This document shows, piece by piece, positions 40,946 to 49,783 of a stretch of DNA of 64,000 bases. Each line of letters begins with the position of its first letter. The first letter of the stretch is position 1. The notes beneath the pieces were generated by a model, which saw only the letters and a program-made list of their open reading frames with translations, had not been told where the DNA came from and made no database searches. A program made the translations under genes and the position numbers. This DNA is from Brevibacillus massiliensis (lineage in GTDB: Bacteria > Bacillota > Bacilli > Brevibacillales > Brevibacillaceae). The stretch lies in the NCBI RefSeq assembly GCF_000311785.1, contig NZ_HE978543.1, forward strand, positions 144,973 through 208,972, in the 5' to 3' direction.

Positions 40946-43843
40946 TTATGAATCCGCATGAGGATGCATGCTGTACAGAAACGGACGAACCAGTTCACGA
41001 AGCTGTGTCCATTTCCCCGTCTCGATGCGAAAGGGCGGCAAGGATTGCAGGAAAGCACGGCCGTATCTGGATTCGACGATGCGGGCGTCAAACACCGCGA
41101 TGACACCCCTGTCCGACTGCTGGCGGATCAGGCGGCCGATCCCTTGTTTAAAGCGAATCACGGCATGGGGCAGTGAAAGCGTCATAAACGGATTTTTCTG
41201 CTCGGCCTTGACCTTTTCATACCGCCCTTCCAAGAGCGGCAGATTCGGCGGCTGAAACGGCAGGCGAACGATGACCAGACAGCTGAGCGCTTCACCGGGA
41301 ATATCTACACCTTCCCAAAAGCTGCTGGTTCCGAGCAGGACAGCTTTTGGCTCGCGCTGAAACATTCTGACCAGTTTGCTGCGGTTTCCGCTGTCGATGC
41401 CGTGGCCGAGCAGCCGGTAATTCTCATCAGCCAACTGCTCCTTTAGCCCGTCGTAGACCTGCCTGAGCATGGCGTAGGAAGTAAACAGGATCAGGGTGCG
41501 CCCGTTGGCCGCTCGAACCAGGTCGGCGCAGCCTTGAGTCACCGCTTCCAGATACACCCCCTCGGTCTCCTTGCCGAGGCTCGGAAAGTCGCTCGGGATG
41601 AGGATCAAGCCCTGCTGTTCATAGTCAAACGGCGAGGGAAGGCTCAACGTGCGAACCCGCTCACCCGGGAGGCGGCTGAGTCCGTACCGCTCGATGATAT
41701 GCGCAAAGCTGTCCTTGACAGTCAGTGTCGCAGAGGTAAGCGTAATGCTCCGCCTGTCGGCAAACAACTGCTCGGCCAAGGACCCGGAAACATCCAGCGG
41801 AGCGGCAAACAGGTAGAGCTGTTTGCGGGTGGTGCGGATTTCCACTTCCGCCCAACAGACGTAATCCGGCTGCTCCGATAAAAACAGAAAATGCAAAATA
41901 TCCATCCGCTGCTGCAAATCGTCGAGGATCCCTTCGAGGTTGGTCGCCAGGCTGCGGACCGCAAACGGCGGCTGCTCCGACTGCTCCTTCACCAACCCCA
42001 GCAGCTGCTCTGCAGCCCCGGCCAGCAGGCCCAGCTGCTCGATCGTTTCCTTTGCTTTGCCGACGATACGCTGCTGGCGTCCGGCAAAGTCACTGGCGCG
42101 AAACCGCACCGTTGCCCTGCCCGTCTCAGTCGCATCCTTGGCGTGTTTCACTGCCCAGTCGGTAAAGGAGCGGATCCATTGGTGAAACCCCTCCCGGGCA
42201 GCGAGCTGTCGTTCTGCCAAGTCAGCCAATCCGGCCGCTGCCTGCTCCCGCAGCTCTGGCTGCCAACTGCCCAGTTCGTCCGCCAATCGCTGCGGCACTC
42301 CCTGCTCCTGATCGACTGCCAAGCGGTCCAACAAGTTTGACAGTCCGGCGGAGGAAAACTGAACGCCAAATTGTTGGCTGGCAACGTCCTCCAATTGGTG
42401 GGCCTCGTCGATCACTGCCACCTCGTAACGAGGCAGGATGCGGCTGTCTGCCTGCAGGTCGGAGAGCAGCAGGGCATGATTGACGATCAGCACATCGGCG
42501 TCCTTGGCCCTCTCTTTCGCCTGGAAGTAATAACAGCGGGTAAACCACGGACAGTTCCGGTGCAGACAGGAGTTGGCATCGCTCTTCACCTGCTGCCACA
42601 ACACTTCTCCTGCAGGCGGCAAGCTTACCTCCTCCACGTCGCCTGTCTCGGTCTGGGTCAACCAGGTGACCATTTGCGCCTTGGTCAAGCGGAGTTCGTG
42701 GCTTGCTCCCTCTCCCGTCTCTTCCAGGCTTTGCTCAAACTTGCGCAGGCACAGATAGTTGCTGCGCCCCTTTAACCTAGCCGCCGTAAACGAAAAGGGC
42801 AAAGCAGCCTGCAGCATCGGGATGTCCTTGTGAAAAAGCTGATCCTGCAGGTGAATCGTGTGGGTGCTGACAACTGCCTGCTGCTGGTGCCACTTGGACC
42901 ACAAGAGGGTCGGAAGCAGATATCCGAGCGATTTTCCCGTCCCCGTTCCGGCCTCGACAAGCAGATGGGCGCCGTCGTTCATCGCCGCATACACCGCCCG
43001 GATCATCGCTTCCTGGGCTTCGCGATACTGATACCGTTCATTCACCTGCGCCAGGGTGCCCCTTTCTCTGAGGACGCCTTCCAAAAAGACGTCTAATTCG
43101 GCAGGGTATACCGGCTCACGGGCGGCTTGTGCACGGACTTCCGGTTGGCGAATGCGAAGCGCCAGTCCGCGATACACGTCCCAGTTTTCCTCGTCTGGCG
43201 ACGCCGCTCCCTGTTCTGCCGCAAAGGATACCTGCATCAGCTTCTCCATTTCCATGTGGCTTAAAAGGACGCTGATGTCGGAGCGAAAAGACGCAACCAA
43301 GAGCTGCAGCCGCTGCAGAGTGATCAACGGCAGTCCGCCTAAAATCTTCAGCAGTTTGAGCAGCAGATTGGCAGTCGCCATCGCATCGCTGTCCGCTTGG
43401 TGGGGATTCTCATGTTCGATCTCCAAATCGTCAGCCAGCTCTGCCAAGCGGTAGCTGCCCTGCATCGGCAGCAAAAAACGGGACAGCTCTACCGTATCCA
43501 GGACGTATCCATCGAATGTATAATAGCCCTGGCTGTGCAGGGCTTCTTGAAGAAAGAGCAAATCAAACGAGGCGTTATGTGCGACAAAAGTCCGGCCATC
43601 AAGCATCCGCAAGAGGTCGGGAAGCACTTCCTCTATCGTCGGGGCATCCGCGACCATCTCGTCCGAAATCCCTGTTAAAGACGTGATAAATGAGGGGATC
43701 GGTTGGCCGGGATTGACCAAGGTCGAGTAGCACTCCGTGATCTCCCCGTCATCAACGGTGACAGCGCCAATCTGGATGATGCTGTCCCCTTGGCGGGGGT
43801 GGCTTCCCGTGGTTTCAAAATCAACGACAATAAATCGGTTCAA
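40946..43843 (-). CDS. dinG: DinG-family helicase with N-terminal 3'-5' exonuclease domain
   Basis: 965 residues. Residues 1-165 form a DEDD exonuclease domain like DnaQ (VVDFETTGSHPRQGD, HNASFDLLFL, HQADSDAMA). The remainder is an XPD-like superfamily 2 helicase with Walker A EAGTGTGKSLGYLLP, the DEAH box VIDEAHQ, and a C-terminal SFWEGVDIPG...RQGIGRLIR-type motif VI. Cysteines around SCLHRNCPWFTRC suggest the Fe-S cluster site. The two-domain form is the Gram-positive DinG, reported as a 3'-5' exonuclease. Start TTG 43843 after GAGGTGAAG. Confidence 0.95.
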   Translation of the reverse strand: MNRFIVVDFETTGSHPRQGDSIIQIGAVTVDDGEITECYSTLVNPGQPIPSFITSLTGISDEMVADAPTIEEVLPDLLRMLDGRTFVAHNASFDLLFLQEALHSQGYYTFDGYVLDTVELSRFLLPMQGSYRLAELADDLEIEHENPHQADSDAMATANLLLKLLKILGGLPLITLQRLQLLVASFRSDISVLLSHMEMEKLMQVSFAAEQGAASPDEENWDVYRGLALRIRQPEVRAQAAREPVYPAELDVFLEGVLRERGTLAQVNERYQYREAQEAMIRAVYAAMNDGAHLLVEAGTGTGKSLGYLLPTLLWSKWHQQQAVVSTHTIHLQDQLFHKDIPMLQAALPFSFTAARLKGRSNYLCLRKFEQSLEETGEGASHELRLTKAQMVTWLTQTETGDVEEVSLPPAGEVLWQQVKSDANSCLHRNCPWFTRCYYFQAKERAKDADVLIVNHALLLSDLQADSRILPRYEVAVIDEAHQLEDVASQQFGVQFSSAGLSNLLDRLAVDQEQGVPQRLADELGSWQPELREQAAAGLADLAERQLAAREGFHQWIRSFTDWAVKHAKDATETGRATVRFRASDFAGRQQRIVGKAKETIEQLGLLAGAAEQLLGLVKEQSEQPPFAVRSLATNLEGILDDLQQRMDILHFLFLSEQPDYVCWAEVEIRTTRKQLYLFAAPLDVSGSLAEQLFADRRSITLTSATLTVKDSFAHIIERYGLSRLPGERVRTLSLPSPFDYEQQGLILIPSDFPSLGKETEGVYLEAVTQGCADLVRAANGRTLILFTSYAMLRQVYDGLKEQLADENYRLLGHGIDSGNRSKLVRMFQREPKAVLLGTSSFWEGVDIPGEALSCLVIVRLPFQPPNLPLLEGRYEKVKAEQKNPFMTLSLPHAVIRFKQGIGRLIRQQSDRGVIAVFDARIVESRYGRAFLQSLPPFRIETGKWTQLRELVRPFLYSMHPHADS

Positions 43844-43915
43844 ACTGACTTCACCTCAAAATGACGACTGTCCCTAGACTTCGGCAAAAACCGCTGAAAT
43901 CCTGCCGGCTTTGCG

Positions 43916-45394
43916 TCAGATGGGCAGCGATTCCTCCGTCAGCTGCCTGCTGTCCAGCCCCAATTTCTCTGCGCACAATTTCAGGAACAGCGGTACCTCG
44001 CGGATGAAACCATGGTTGCCGTCGACGTGCCGGAAATACTCTCTGGCGAGCAGCCAATCTTCTTGCAGCATGGCCAATCTGCCCAGGTGATAGTATCCGA
44101 GCGAGCGCAAATATGCGTCGTCCTCCAGCAGAAAAGACTCTGCTACCCGCTTTGCTTCCACGTAATCGCCCTGGGCGCTGCAGACCGTAATCAGTCCCGA
44201 CTGGGCCAACCGATGATCCCGCTGGCGCGAAAGGATAAAACGAAAGGTTTTCAGCGCGTCTTCCTGCTGGCCGGAAAACAGCTGCATCCAGCCGTACGAA
44301 AAGTGAAAGTCCAGGTTGTCGGGAGCTAAGCTGATCGCTTTTTTCACCAGGGAAAAGGCTTTCTCTGTCCCGTTGATCTGCCAGAGCGTCCAGGCCAATC
44401 CGTGCCACGTCCAGCCTTCGCCAGGCAGTTGTTCCGTCAGGTAACGATAGCAGACCTGTGCCCGGTGAACCTGTCCGCGCGCCTCGTATACGGCCGCCAG
44501 TTCACGCAGCGTATTCGGCTTCAGGTGGCGGTTTGGCATCCGCATCGGAACAGGCGGCACCCGCTCTTTCATCCCGTCCATTGCGGCCAGCGCTTCGGCT
44601 GCCCGCAGCCAGACTATTTGCGCCTCCCAGTCATCCTCCGACCTTTGCAGATATTGCTCAATGCTGTCCAGCGCCTCTTCTGCCGCCCCGTCGTGAAGCT
44701 GGCAAAGGGCCAGGTTGAACAAAGCCTCCAGGTAATGCGGATATGCCTCAAGCGCCGCCGTAAACGCTTGGTTTGCCTCCAAAAACCGGGCTTCCTCAGC
44801 AAAGATGCACCCCAGTGCATTGAAGCTGATCGCCGTGATTTTCGGAGAACTGGCTGTCCGGCTCAGCAGCCGAAACTCTTTCGTTGCCGCTTCCCTTTCT
44901 TCACTGAAAAAGAGACTGTAGGCGTAATACAATCTTCCGTACTCCCAGTCAGGGGAATGCTGCACAAGTTCGGAAAAGCAGCGCTTGGCATCGTGAAACA
45001 GGCGCAGGTGGTAAAATCCTTCCCCTTTGCGAAACAGCAAGCCTTGCTCTGTCCGCGCGTCATCTTCTAATGCCGCTGTTTTTTCCTGGTTCCCGGCTGG
45101 CTGACCGGATCCTTGCCCGGAATCAGAGTCACCGAGCACTGCCTGTTTGACCGCCTGAAACGCCTTGTCATCCGTCTGTACGGGCTGTCCTTGCTGTTCT
45201 TTTATCTCTTTGATCACCCGTGACAGCTGCTCTTCAAAATGCAGCCACAACTCAACAAATTGATCGCTTGCCTCCCGAAGCTCAAACAGCTGCTTGGCTA
45301 AAGCCATCCTTTTCGGCTCGTCTGCTGCCGGCCATTCGCGCTCCACTGTCTGCAGGCGGGCGTTGAGTGAATCAAACCATTGGCTAATCGACAA
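43916..45394 (-). CDS. TPR-repeat protein, unknown function
   Basis: 492 residues. The N-terminal 90 residues are helical and charged; from about 115 on there are repeated 34-residue tetratricopeptide helices (for example RLYYAYSLFFSEEREAATKEF and SLGYYHLGRLAMLQEDWLLAREYF). No signal or membrane segment, so probably a cytoplasmic scaffold. TTG at 45394 follows GAGGAGGTGG. It stands between panC and dinG, exactly where B. subtilis has panD. Confidence 0.75.
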   Translation of the reverse strand: MSISQWFDSLNARLQTVEREWPAADEPKRMALAKQLFELREASDQFVELWLHFEEQLSRVIKEIKEQQGQPVQTDDKAFQAVKQAVLGDSDSGQGSGQPAGNQEKTAALEDDARTEQGLLFRKGEGFYHLRLFHDAKRCFSELVQHSPDWEYGRLYYAYSLFFSEEREAATKEFRLLSRTASSPKITAISFNALGCIFAEEARFLEANQAFTAALEAYPHYLEALFNLALCQLHDGAAEEALDSIEQYLQRSEDDWEAQIVWLRAAEALAAMDGMKERVPPVPMRMPNRHLKPNTLRELAAVYEARGQVHRAQVCYRYLTEQLPGEGWTWHGLAWTLWQINGTEKAFSLVKKAISLAPDNLDFHFSYGWMQLFSGQQEDALKTFRFILSRQRDHRLAQSGLITVCSAQGDYVEAKRVAESFLLEDDAYLRSLGYYHLGRLAMLQEDWLLAREYFRHVDGNHGFIREVPLFLKLCAEKLGLDSRQLTEESLPI

Positions 45395-45494
45395 AAAAAG
45401 CCACCTCCTCGTGAGGTAGTTGCTAGTTTCATTGTCTCACAAGTGGAGTGGCTCTATTCAGTCTGTTTCGCTTGCGCAATGCCATCAGCGGCGT

Positions 45495-46346
45495 TTAGAT
45501 GGCAGTGATGACGTTGTCGATCAATCTGGTCCGCCCGAACCGGACGGCTACAGCGATGCAGATCTGCTGGCCGGGCCGAAATTCTTCGACGGGCGACATG
45601 CTTGGGTAGTTGACCACTTCTACGTAGTCTATTTCGGCGAGCGGCTGATCATTGATCATCTCGATGACCAGATCGCGCACAGCGGCCACCGACGTCTCGC
45701 CCCCGCGAAGCATTTGCTGCGCCGCCTGCAGACTGCGGTACAACACTGTCGCCTGGGAGCGTTCTGCCTCGTTTAGATAGACATTTCGCGAGCTTAGCGC
45801 CAAACCGTCAGCCTCTCTGACGATTGGGCAGCCGACTACCGTGATCGGCATCGACAGGTCGAACACCATCTGTTCAATGACGGCCAACTGCTGGGCATCC
45901 TTCTGCCCGAAAAACGCCTTGTCAGGCCAGACGATATGGAACAGTTTGCTTACGACGGTAGCCACTCCGTCAAAATGTCCCGGCCGATTTCGTCCGCATA
46001 GCGGTTCCGAGACTTGTCCGACGGAGACCTTGGTCAGGATCGGCTGCGGGTACATCTCCTCTACCGAAGGGGTGAACAAGAAATCGACACCGGCTGATTC
46101 TGCCAGCTTGCTGTCACGCGCCAAATCCCGCGGGTAACGCTCGAAATCCTCGTTTGGGCCAAACTGCAGCGGATTGACAAAGATGCTCATGACGACCGCG
46201 TCGCACGCCTCCCGCGCCGCCTCGACCAAACTGAGATGCCCGGCATGCAAATACCCCATTGTGGGCACCAGCCCAATGCTCTTCCCCTCCTGCCGGATCA
46301 ATTGCAGCTCCCTGCGAAGCTCAGATATCGTCGTGATCTGTTTCAT
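45495..46346 (-). CDS. panC: Pantothenate synthetase
   Basis: PanC joins pantoate and beta-alanine with ATP to form pantothenate (vitamin B5). 283 residues with the nucleotide-binding PTMGYLHAGHLSLV, the FVNPLQFGPNEDFERYPR substrate loop and KLFHIVWPDKAFFGQKDAQQL. The start overlaps the panB stop by four bases (ATGA type), so translation is coupled. No panD (aspartate decarboxylase) follows, so beta-alanine must come from elsewhere or panD lies outside the window. Confidence 0.97.
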   Translation of the reverse strand: MKQITTISELRRELQLIRQEGKSIGLVPTMGYLHAGHLSLVEAAREACDAVVMSIFVNPLQFGPNEDFERYPRDLARDSKLAESAGVDFLFTPSVEEMYPQPILTKVSVGQVSEPLCGRNRPGHFDGVATVVSKLFHIVWPDKAFFGQKDAQQLAVIEQMVFDLSMPITVVGCPIVREADGLALSSRNVYLNEAERSQATVLYRSLQAAQQMLRGGETSVAAVRDLVIEMINDQPLAEIDYVEVVNYPSMSPVEEFRPGQQICIAVAVRFGRTRLIDNVITAI

Positions 46347-47203
46347 GCTTTGGCTCCCTCTCCATACAATTTCGCAACGGTCTCTTCAGAGGCGGTAAAG
46401 ACGTGATTGGCAGACGGGAACTCCCTGCTCTTTACTTCGCGTACATAGCGCTCCACCCCGTCTTTGATCAGGCGGCCGACATCCGCGTATTTCTTGGCGA
46501 ATTTTGGTTGTATCGCCGAGGCGTAGGAGACGACATCGTGAAATACCAGCACCTGTCCGTCGCAGCCCGCTCCGGCCCCGATGCCGATCGTGGGGATTCC
46601 GATGCTCTCCGAGATCTTTGCCGCCACCTCCTCCGGCACGCACTCAAGCACGATCGCAAAAGCGCCCGCCGCTTCCAGAGCTTTGGCGTCCTCGAGCAGC
46701 TTCGTTGCGGCCGTGATGTCTTTTCCCTGCACCTTGTAGCCGCCCAACTGATGGACCGACTGCGGCGTCAGTCCGATGTGTCCCATGACCGGAATCCCCG
46801 CCTGGACGCAGCGCGTTACCAGCGGCGCAAGCTCGCTTCCGCCTTCGATTTTGACCGCCTTGGCGAGCCCCTCCTGCATCAGTCTGCCGGCATTCTTTAC
46901 GCCTTCCTCGACCGTGCCATGGTAGCTCATAAACGGCATGTCAGCGACGACAAAGGTCCGGTTTACGGCCCGGGTAACCGCTTTGGTATGATGGATCATG
47001 TCAGCCATCGTGACCGGAATCGTCGAATCGTACCCAAGTACGACCATACCCAGCGAATCTCCCACGAGGATGACATCTGCTCCGGCTTCTTCAACCAGCT
47101 TGGCCGTTGGATAATCGTATGCGGTTATCATCGCGATCGGTTGCTTTTCCTGCTTTTGTTTGCGCAGCCAGGCGGTCGTCACCGGCGCTTTTCTTTCTGT
47201 CAT
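46343..47203 (-). CDS. panB: 3-methyl-2-oxobutanoate hydroxymethyltransferase
   Basis: PanB makes ketopantoate from alpha-ketoisovalerate and methylene-tetrahydrofolate, the first step to pantothenate. 286 residues; metal and substrate motifs are VGDSLGMVVLGYDSTIPVTMADMIHH, KIEGGSE and GHIGLTPQSVHQLGGYKVQG. ATG at 47203 has GGGGGAT upstream. A leader of roughly 220 bases with an internal terminator precedes it. Confidence 0.97.
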   Translation of the reverse strand: MTERKAPVTTAWLRKQKQEKQPIAMITAYDYPTAKLVEEAGADVILVGDSLGMVVLGYDSTIPVTMADMIHHTKAVTRAVNRTFVVADMPFMSYHGTVEEGVKNAGRLMQEGLAKAVKIEGGSELAPLVTRCVQAGIPVMGHIGLTPQSVHQLGGYKVQGKDITAATKLLEDAKALEAAGAFAIVLECVPEEVAAKISESIGIPTIGIGAGAGCDGQVLVFHDVVSYASAIQPKFAKKYADVGRLIKDGVERYVREVKSREFPSANHVFTASEETVAKLYGEGAKA

Positions 47204-47249
47204 CTCATTATCCCCCGTTTCCTATCCGTTCCATGAGCCACTGCCAAAA

Positions 47250-47283
47250 CAAAAAGAAAAACCTTCTCGCCAGAGCAAGAAGG
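47250..47283 (-). terminator. Terminator within the panB leader / after birA
   Basis: CCTTCTTGC-TCTG-GCGAGAAGG (9 bp, one G-T) followed by TTTTTCTTTTT on the minus strand, 47 bases before panB. It ends readthrough from birA and, if the promoter at 47437 is real, acts as an attenuator for panBC. Confidence 0.88.
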
Positions 47284-47436
47284 CTGTCCATGCCAAATAC
47301 CATGTACCAGGTACAAATGTCCTTCTGTCTCGGTCCTTGCGGCTCTGAGCAGATAAAATGTTGAAATATGTGGTCGTGCGATAAACCTGAGCGCCAAGTG
47401 CCGTTTGATTGTCTCAATACGACCTCAGCTTCTCCT

Positions 47437-47442
47437 AGTATA
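47437..47442 (-). promoter_or_regulatory. Extended -10 promoter upstream of panB
   Basis: TTGGTATACT on the minus strand gives a TGn-extended TATACT just after the birA stop. The transcript would carry about 220 bases of leader (47204-47430) with pairing segments GGTCGT/ACGACC and the terminator. No T-box signature is seen; identity of any riboswitch is not determined. Confidence 0.45.
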
Positions 47443-47468
47443 CCAAAAATGCCTGAACATTTGTACGG

Positions 47469-48437
47469 CTATTCTACATCGGCCGAATAAACTTTGTGCT
47501 GCTGCCCCTCTGCATCCTCGACGATCAGCACTCCATCCGGGTCCAATCCAATCGCCTTCCCCTGGAGTGTATAGTGGGGGGTGCGAACCGTCACAACGCG
47601 GCCGAGCGACAGCGAATACGCTTCCCACTCCGCTTTGACCTGGGCGAAGCCTTCAGCCAGATACTGATCGTAGATCCGCTCAAAGTGCTGGCAAAAGACC
47701 TGGATCAACTCAGCCCGCCTGAAGCTGATTCCCGTCTCGATGCGAAGCGAGGTGGCGATCTCGGCCAACTCCGGCGGAATGTCCTGCGGCTGGGTGTTGA
47801 CGTTCAGCCCAACTCCGATCACCAGGTAGTTGATCCGATCCGCCTCTGCATTCATCTCGGTTAAAATCCCGCAGACTTTTTTTCCGCCCACAAAAATATC
47901 ATTGGGCCACTTGATCTGCGGCTTGACACCCGCCTCCTGCTCGATCGCCTTCGCCATCGCAACCGCGGTCAACAACGTCATCTGCGGTGCGTGCGGCAGG
48001 GGAATATCGGGGCGGATGATCAGGCTCATCCAGATGCCCGCCCCCTTCGGCGAATGCCAAGGCCGCCCCAGCCGTCCCCTTCCGCCTTCCTGCCGGTCAG
48101 CGACGACCAGGGTTCCCTCCGCCGCGCCGCTGTTTGCCGTCTCATGGGCGATGATCTGGGTAGAGCGGACGGTATCAAAGGTGATGACAGTCTGTCCGAT
48201 CCGCTCTGTCTTCATCCCTGTGAGAATCTCCTCCATCGAGACGCTGTCAGGGGAGGAGACCAGGCGGTAGCCGGATTTGCGCACGGCATCGAACTGGTAC
48301 CCTTCCTGTCGAAGCTCTTCGATATGCTTCCAGACCGCCGTCCGCGTGCAATGGCAAATCTGGCTGAGGTGTTCTCCGGAAATAAACTGTCCAGGCTGGT
48401 CTCTAAACGCCTTTAATATCTCCTGCTTGATCTTCAT
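47469..48437 (-). CDS. birA: Bifunctional biotin--protein ligase and biotin operon repressor
   Basis: 322 residues: a winged helix (residues 1-60, GEHLSQICHCTRTAVWKHIEELRQEGY), the ligase core with GRGRLGRPWHSPKGAGIWMSLII (biotinyl-AMP loop) and KWPNDIFVGGKKVCGILTE, and a small SH3-like C-terminal domain. It attaches biotin to carboxylase carrier domains and represses biotin genes. ATG at 48437 lies inside the end of cca (35-base overlap), so the two are coupled. Confidence 0.97.
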   Translation of the reverse strand: MKIKQEILKAFRDQPGQFISGEHLSQICHCTRTAVWKHIEELRQEGYQFDAVRKSGYRLVSSPDSVSMEEILTGMKTERIGQTVITFDTVRSTQIIAHETANSGAAEGTLVVADRQEGGRGRLGRPWHSPKGAGIWMSLIIRPDIPLPHAPQMTLLTAVAMAKAIEQEAGVKPQIKWPNDIFVGGKKVCGILTEMNAEADRINYLVIGVGLNVNTQPQDIPPELAEIATSLRIETGISFRRAELIQVFCQHFERIYDQYLAEGFAQVKAEWEAYSLSLGRVVTVRTPHYTLQGKAIGLDPDGVLIVEDAEGQQHKVYSADVE

Positions 48438-49650
48438 CTGCCTCTACCTCTTTCTTTGCCGCTTCAATCAACGCCTGGTACGTATTGGGCAAACCGTGCA
48501 GCGCTGTCTGTTCGTACAGCGACTGCAGCACTCGTCCAATCCAACTGCCAGGCTCACGTCTGAGCGCCCGCTGCAGTTCGCTTCCGGTTACGGCCAATTC
48601 GCCAAGCGACTTGACGGGCATGCGTTCGTACGTCTCGATCAGTGTCCGTGTCGACTCCCGGTTATTTTGGCGGCACCAAATCGCTTGCAAAAGCATATCC
48701 ACCTGCACGCAGAAGTCCCAGCCATAGCGGAGCAAAAGCTTCCCCCAGTCAATCGGACGGGGCCGATCCCAAGCAGGGGACAGCTCATGCAAAATGGACA
48801 CAAATGCCGTAATCGTCTCCCGCTCCCGTTTGGACATGCGCAGGGCTGCTGCCGCCTGCCGTGCGGATTCATCCGTTTGACCGGCCGCGTAGTACAACAG
48901 GCTCCATTTTTGCAAAAAAGAACCCAACCGGGGCAAGCGCCAGGCTTGCGCTTTCCCTTGGTGAAAGACTTCGGCGATTCGGGGCAAACTACCTAGCAGG
49001 TTGGTCTCGTCAAGCAGGCGGCATCCCTCGTCCGGAAAGCTGCTGTCGACGAGCTTCGTCAGCTCATCACGGATGCGCTCGACGGCGATGTTCTTCAGCA
49101 GCGGAGCGTGTATGCCCAACGCTTGATACGTCCTGGCTTCAATCTGAAAACCCAACCCGGCCGCAAAGCGGACAGCCCGCACCAACCGCAGGGCGTCCTC
49201 CTGAAAGCGCGTATCGGCATCCCCTACCGCCCGAATCACTCGATCGCGCAAATCCCGGCGTCCGTCAAACGGGTCGACGATCCGGCCCTTCAGGTCCATC
49301 GCCATCGCATTGATGGTGAAATCGCGGCGAGCCAAATCCTGGCGTATATCGGTTACGAAAGCAACTTCGCTCGGCCGGCGGTAATCGTCATACTTTCCTT
49401 CCGTTCGGTACGTCGTCACCTCAAAAATTTCGGAACCTTCCCTGACGGATATGGTTCCGTGCTGCAGACCCGTCGGATAATGCCGGGGAAAAAGCTGCAT
49501 GATGTCGCTCGGATGGGCATTCGTACATATATCTATGTCATGTACGGTTCTGCCCAAAAGCCAATCGCGGACACAGCCGCCGACGAAGAAAGCCTCGAAA
49601 CCCGCTTCCTCCAACCGGCGCAGCACCTGCAGAGCTTGTTCTTTAATCAT
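48403..49650 (-). CDS. cca: CCA-adding tRNA nucleotidyltransferase
   Basis: Class II CCA enzyme that adds or repairs the 3' CCA of tRNAs. About 415 residues: FFVGGCVRDWLLGR and the catalytic HDIDICTNA at the N-terminus, RRDFTINAMA, then EDALRLVRAVRFAAGL, followed by helical body and tail domains. The second in-frame ATG (49650) is preferred because AAGGGG sits nine bases upstream; the first ATG directly abuts that site. Confidence 0.96.
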   Translation of the reverse strand: MIKEQALQVLRRLEEAGFEAFFVGGCVRDWLLGRTVHDIDICTNAHPSDIMQLFPRHYPTGLQHGTISVREGSEIFEVTTYRTEGKYDDYRRPSEVAFVTDIRQDLARRDFTINAMAMDLKGRIVDPFDGRRDLRDRVIRAVGDADTRFQEDALRLVRAVRFAAGLGFQIEARTYQALGIHAPLLKNIAVERIRDELTKLVDSSFPDEGCRLLDETNLLGSLPRIAEVFHQGKAQAWRLPRLGSFLQKWSLLYYAAGQTDESARQAAAALRMSKRERETITAFVSILHELSPAWDRPRPIDWGKLLLRYGWDFCVQVDMLLQAIWCRQNNRESTRTLIETYERMPVKSLGELAVTGSELQRALRREPGSWIGRVLQSLYEQTALHGLPNTYQALIEAAKKEVEADEDQAGDIKGV

Positions 49651-49711
49651 GACACTCATCCCCTTTCCACTGTCTGCTTATACAGAAACAAACATCAGGA
49701 GGCATCTCGAC

Positions 49712-49783
49712 ATGGATAAAATTGTCATCGGCTTGTTGATCTTTATCTCCAAAATGGTGCAGGCGATCAAAGCGAGATCTTAG
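49712..49783 (+). CDS. 23-residue amphipathic peptide, candidate
   Basis: ATG at 49712 is nine bases from a perfect AGGAGG (49697-49702) on the strand opposite the operon. The peptide starts MDKIVIGLLIFISKMVQAIK and would form one cationic amphipathic or membrane helix, like small toxic or phenol-soluble-modulin-type peptides. It ends with TAG at 49783, overlapping the end of bshA by four bases. Coding potential rests on the ribosome site and composition only. Confidence 0.5.
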   Translation: MDKIVIGLLIFISKMVQAIKARS

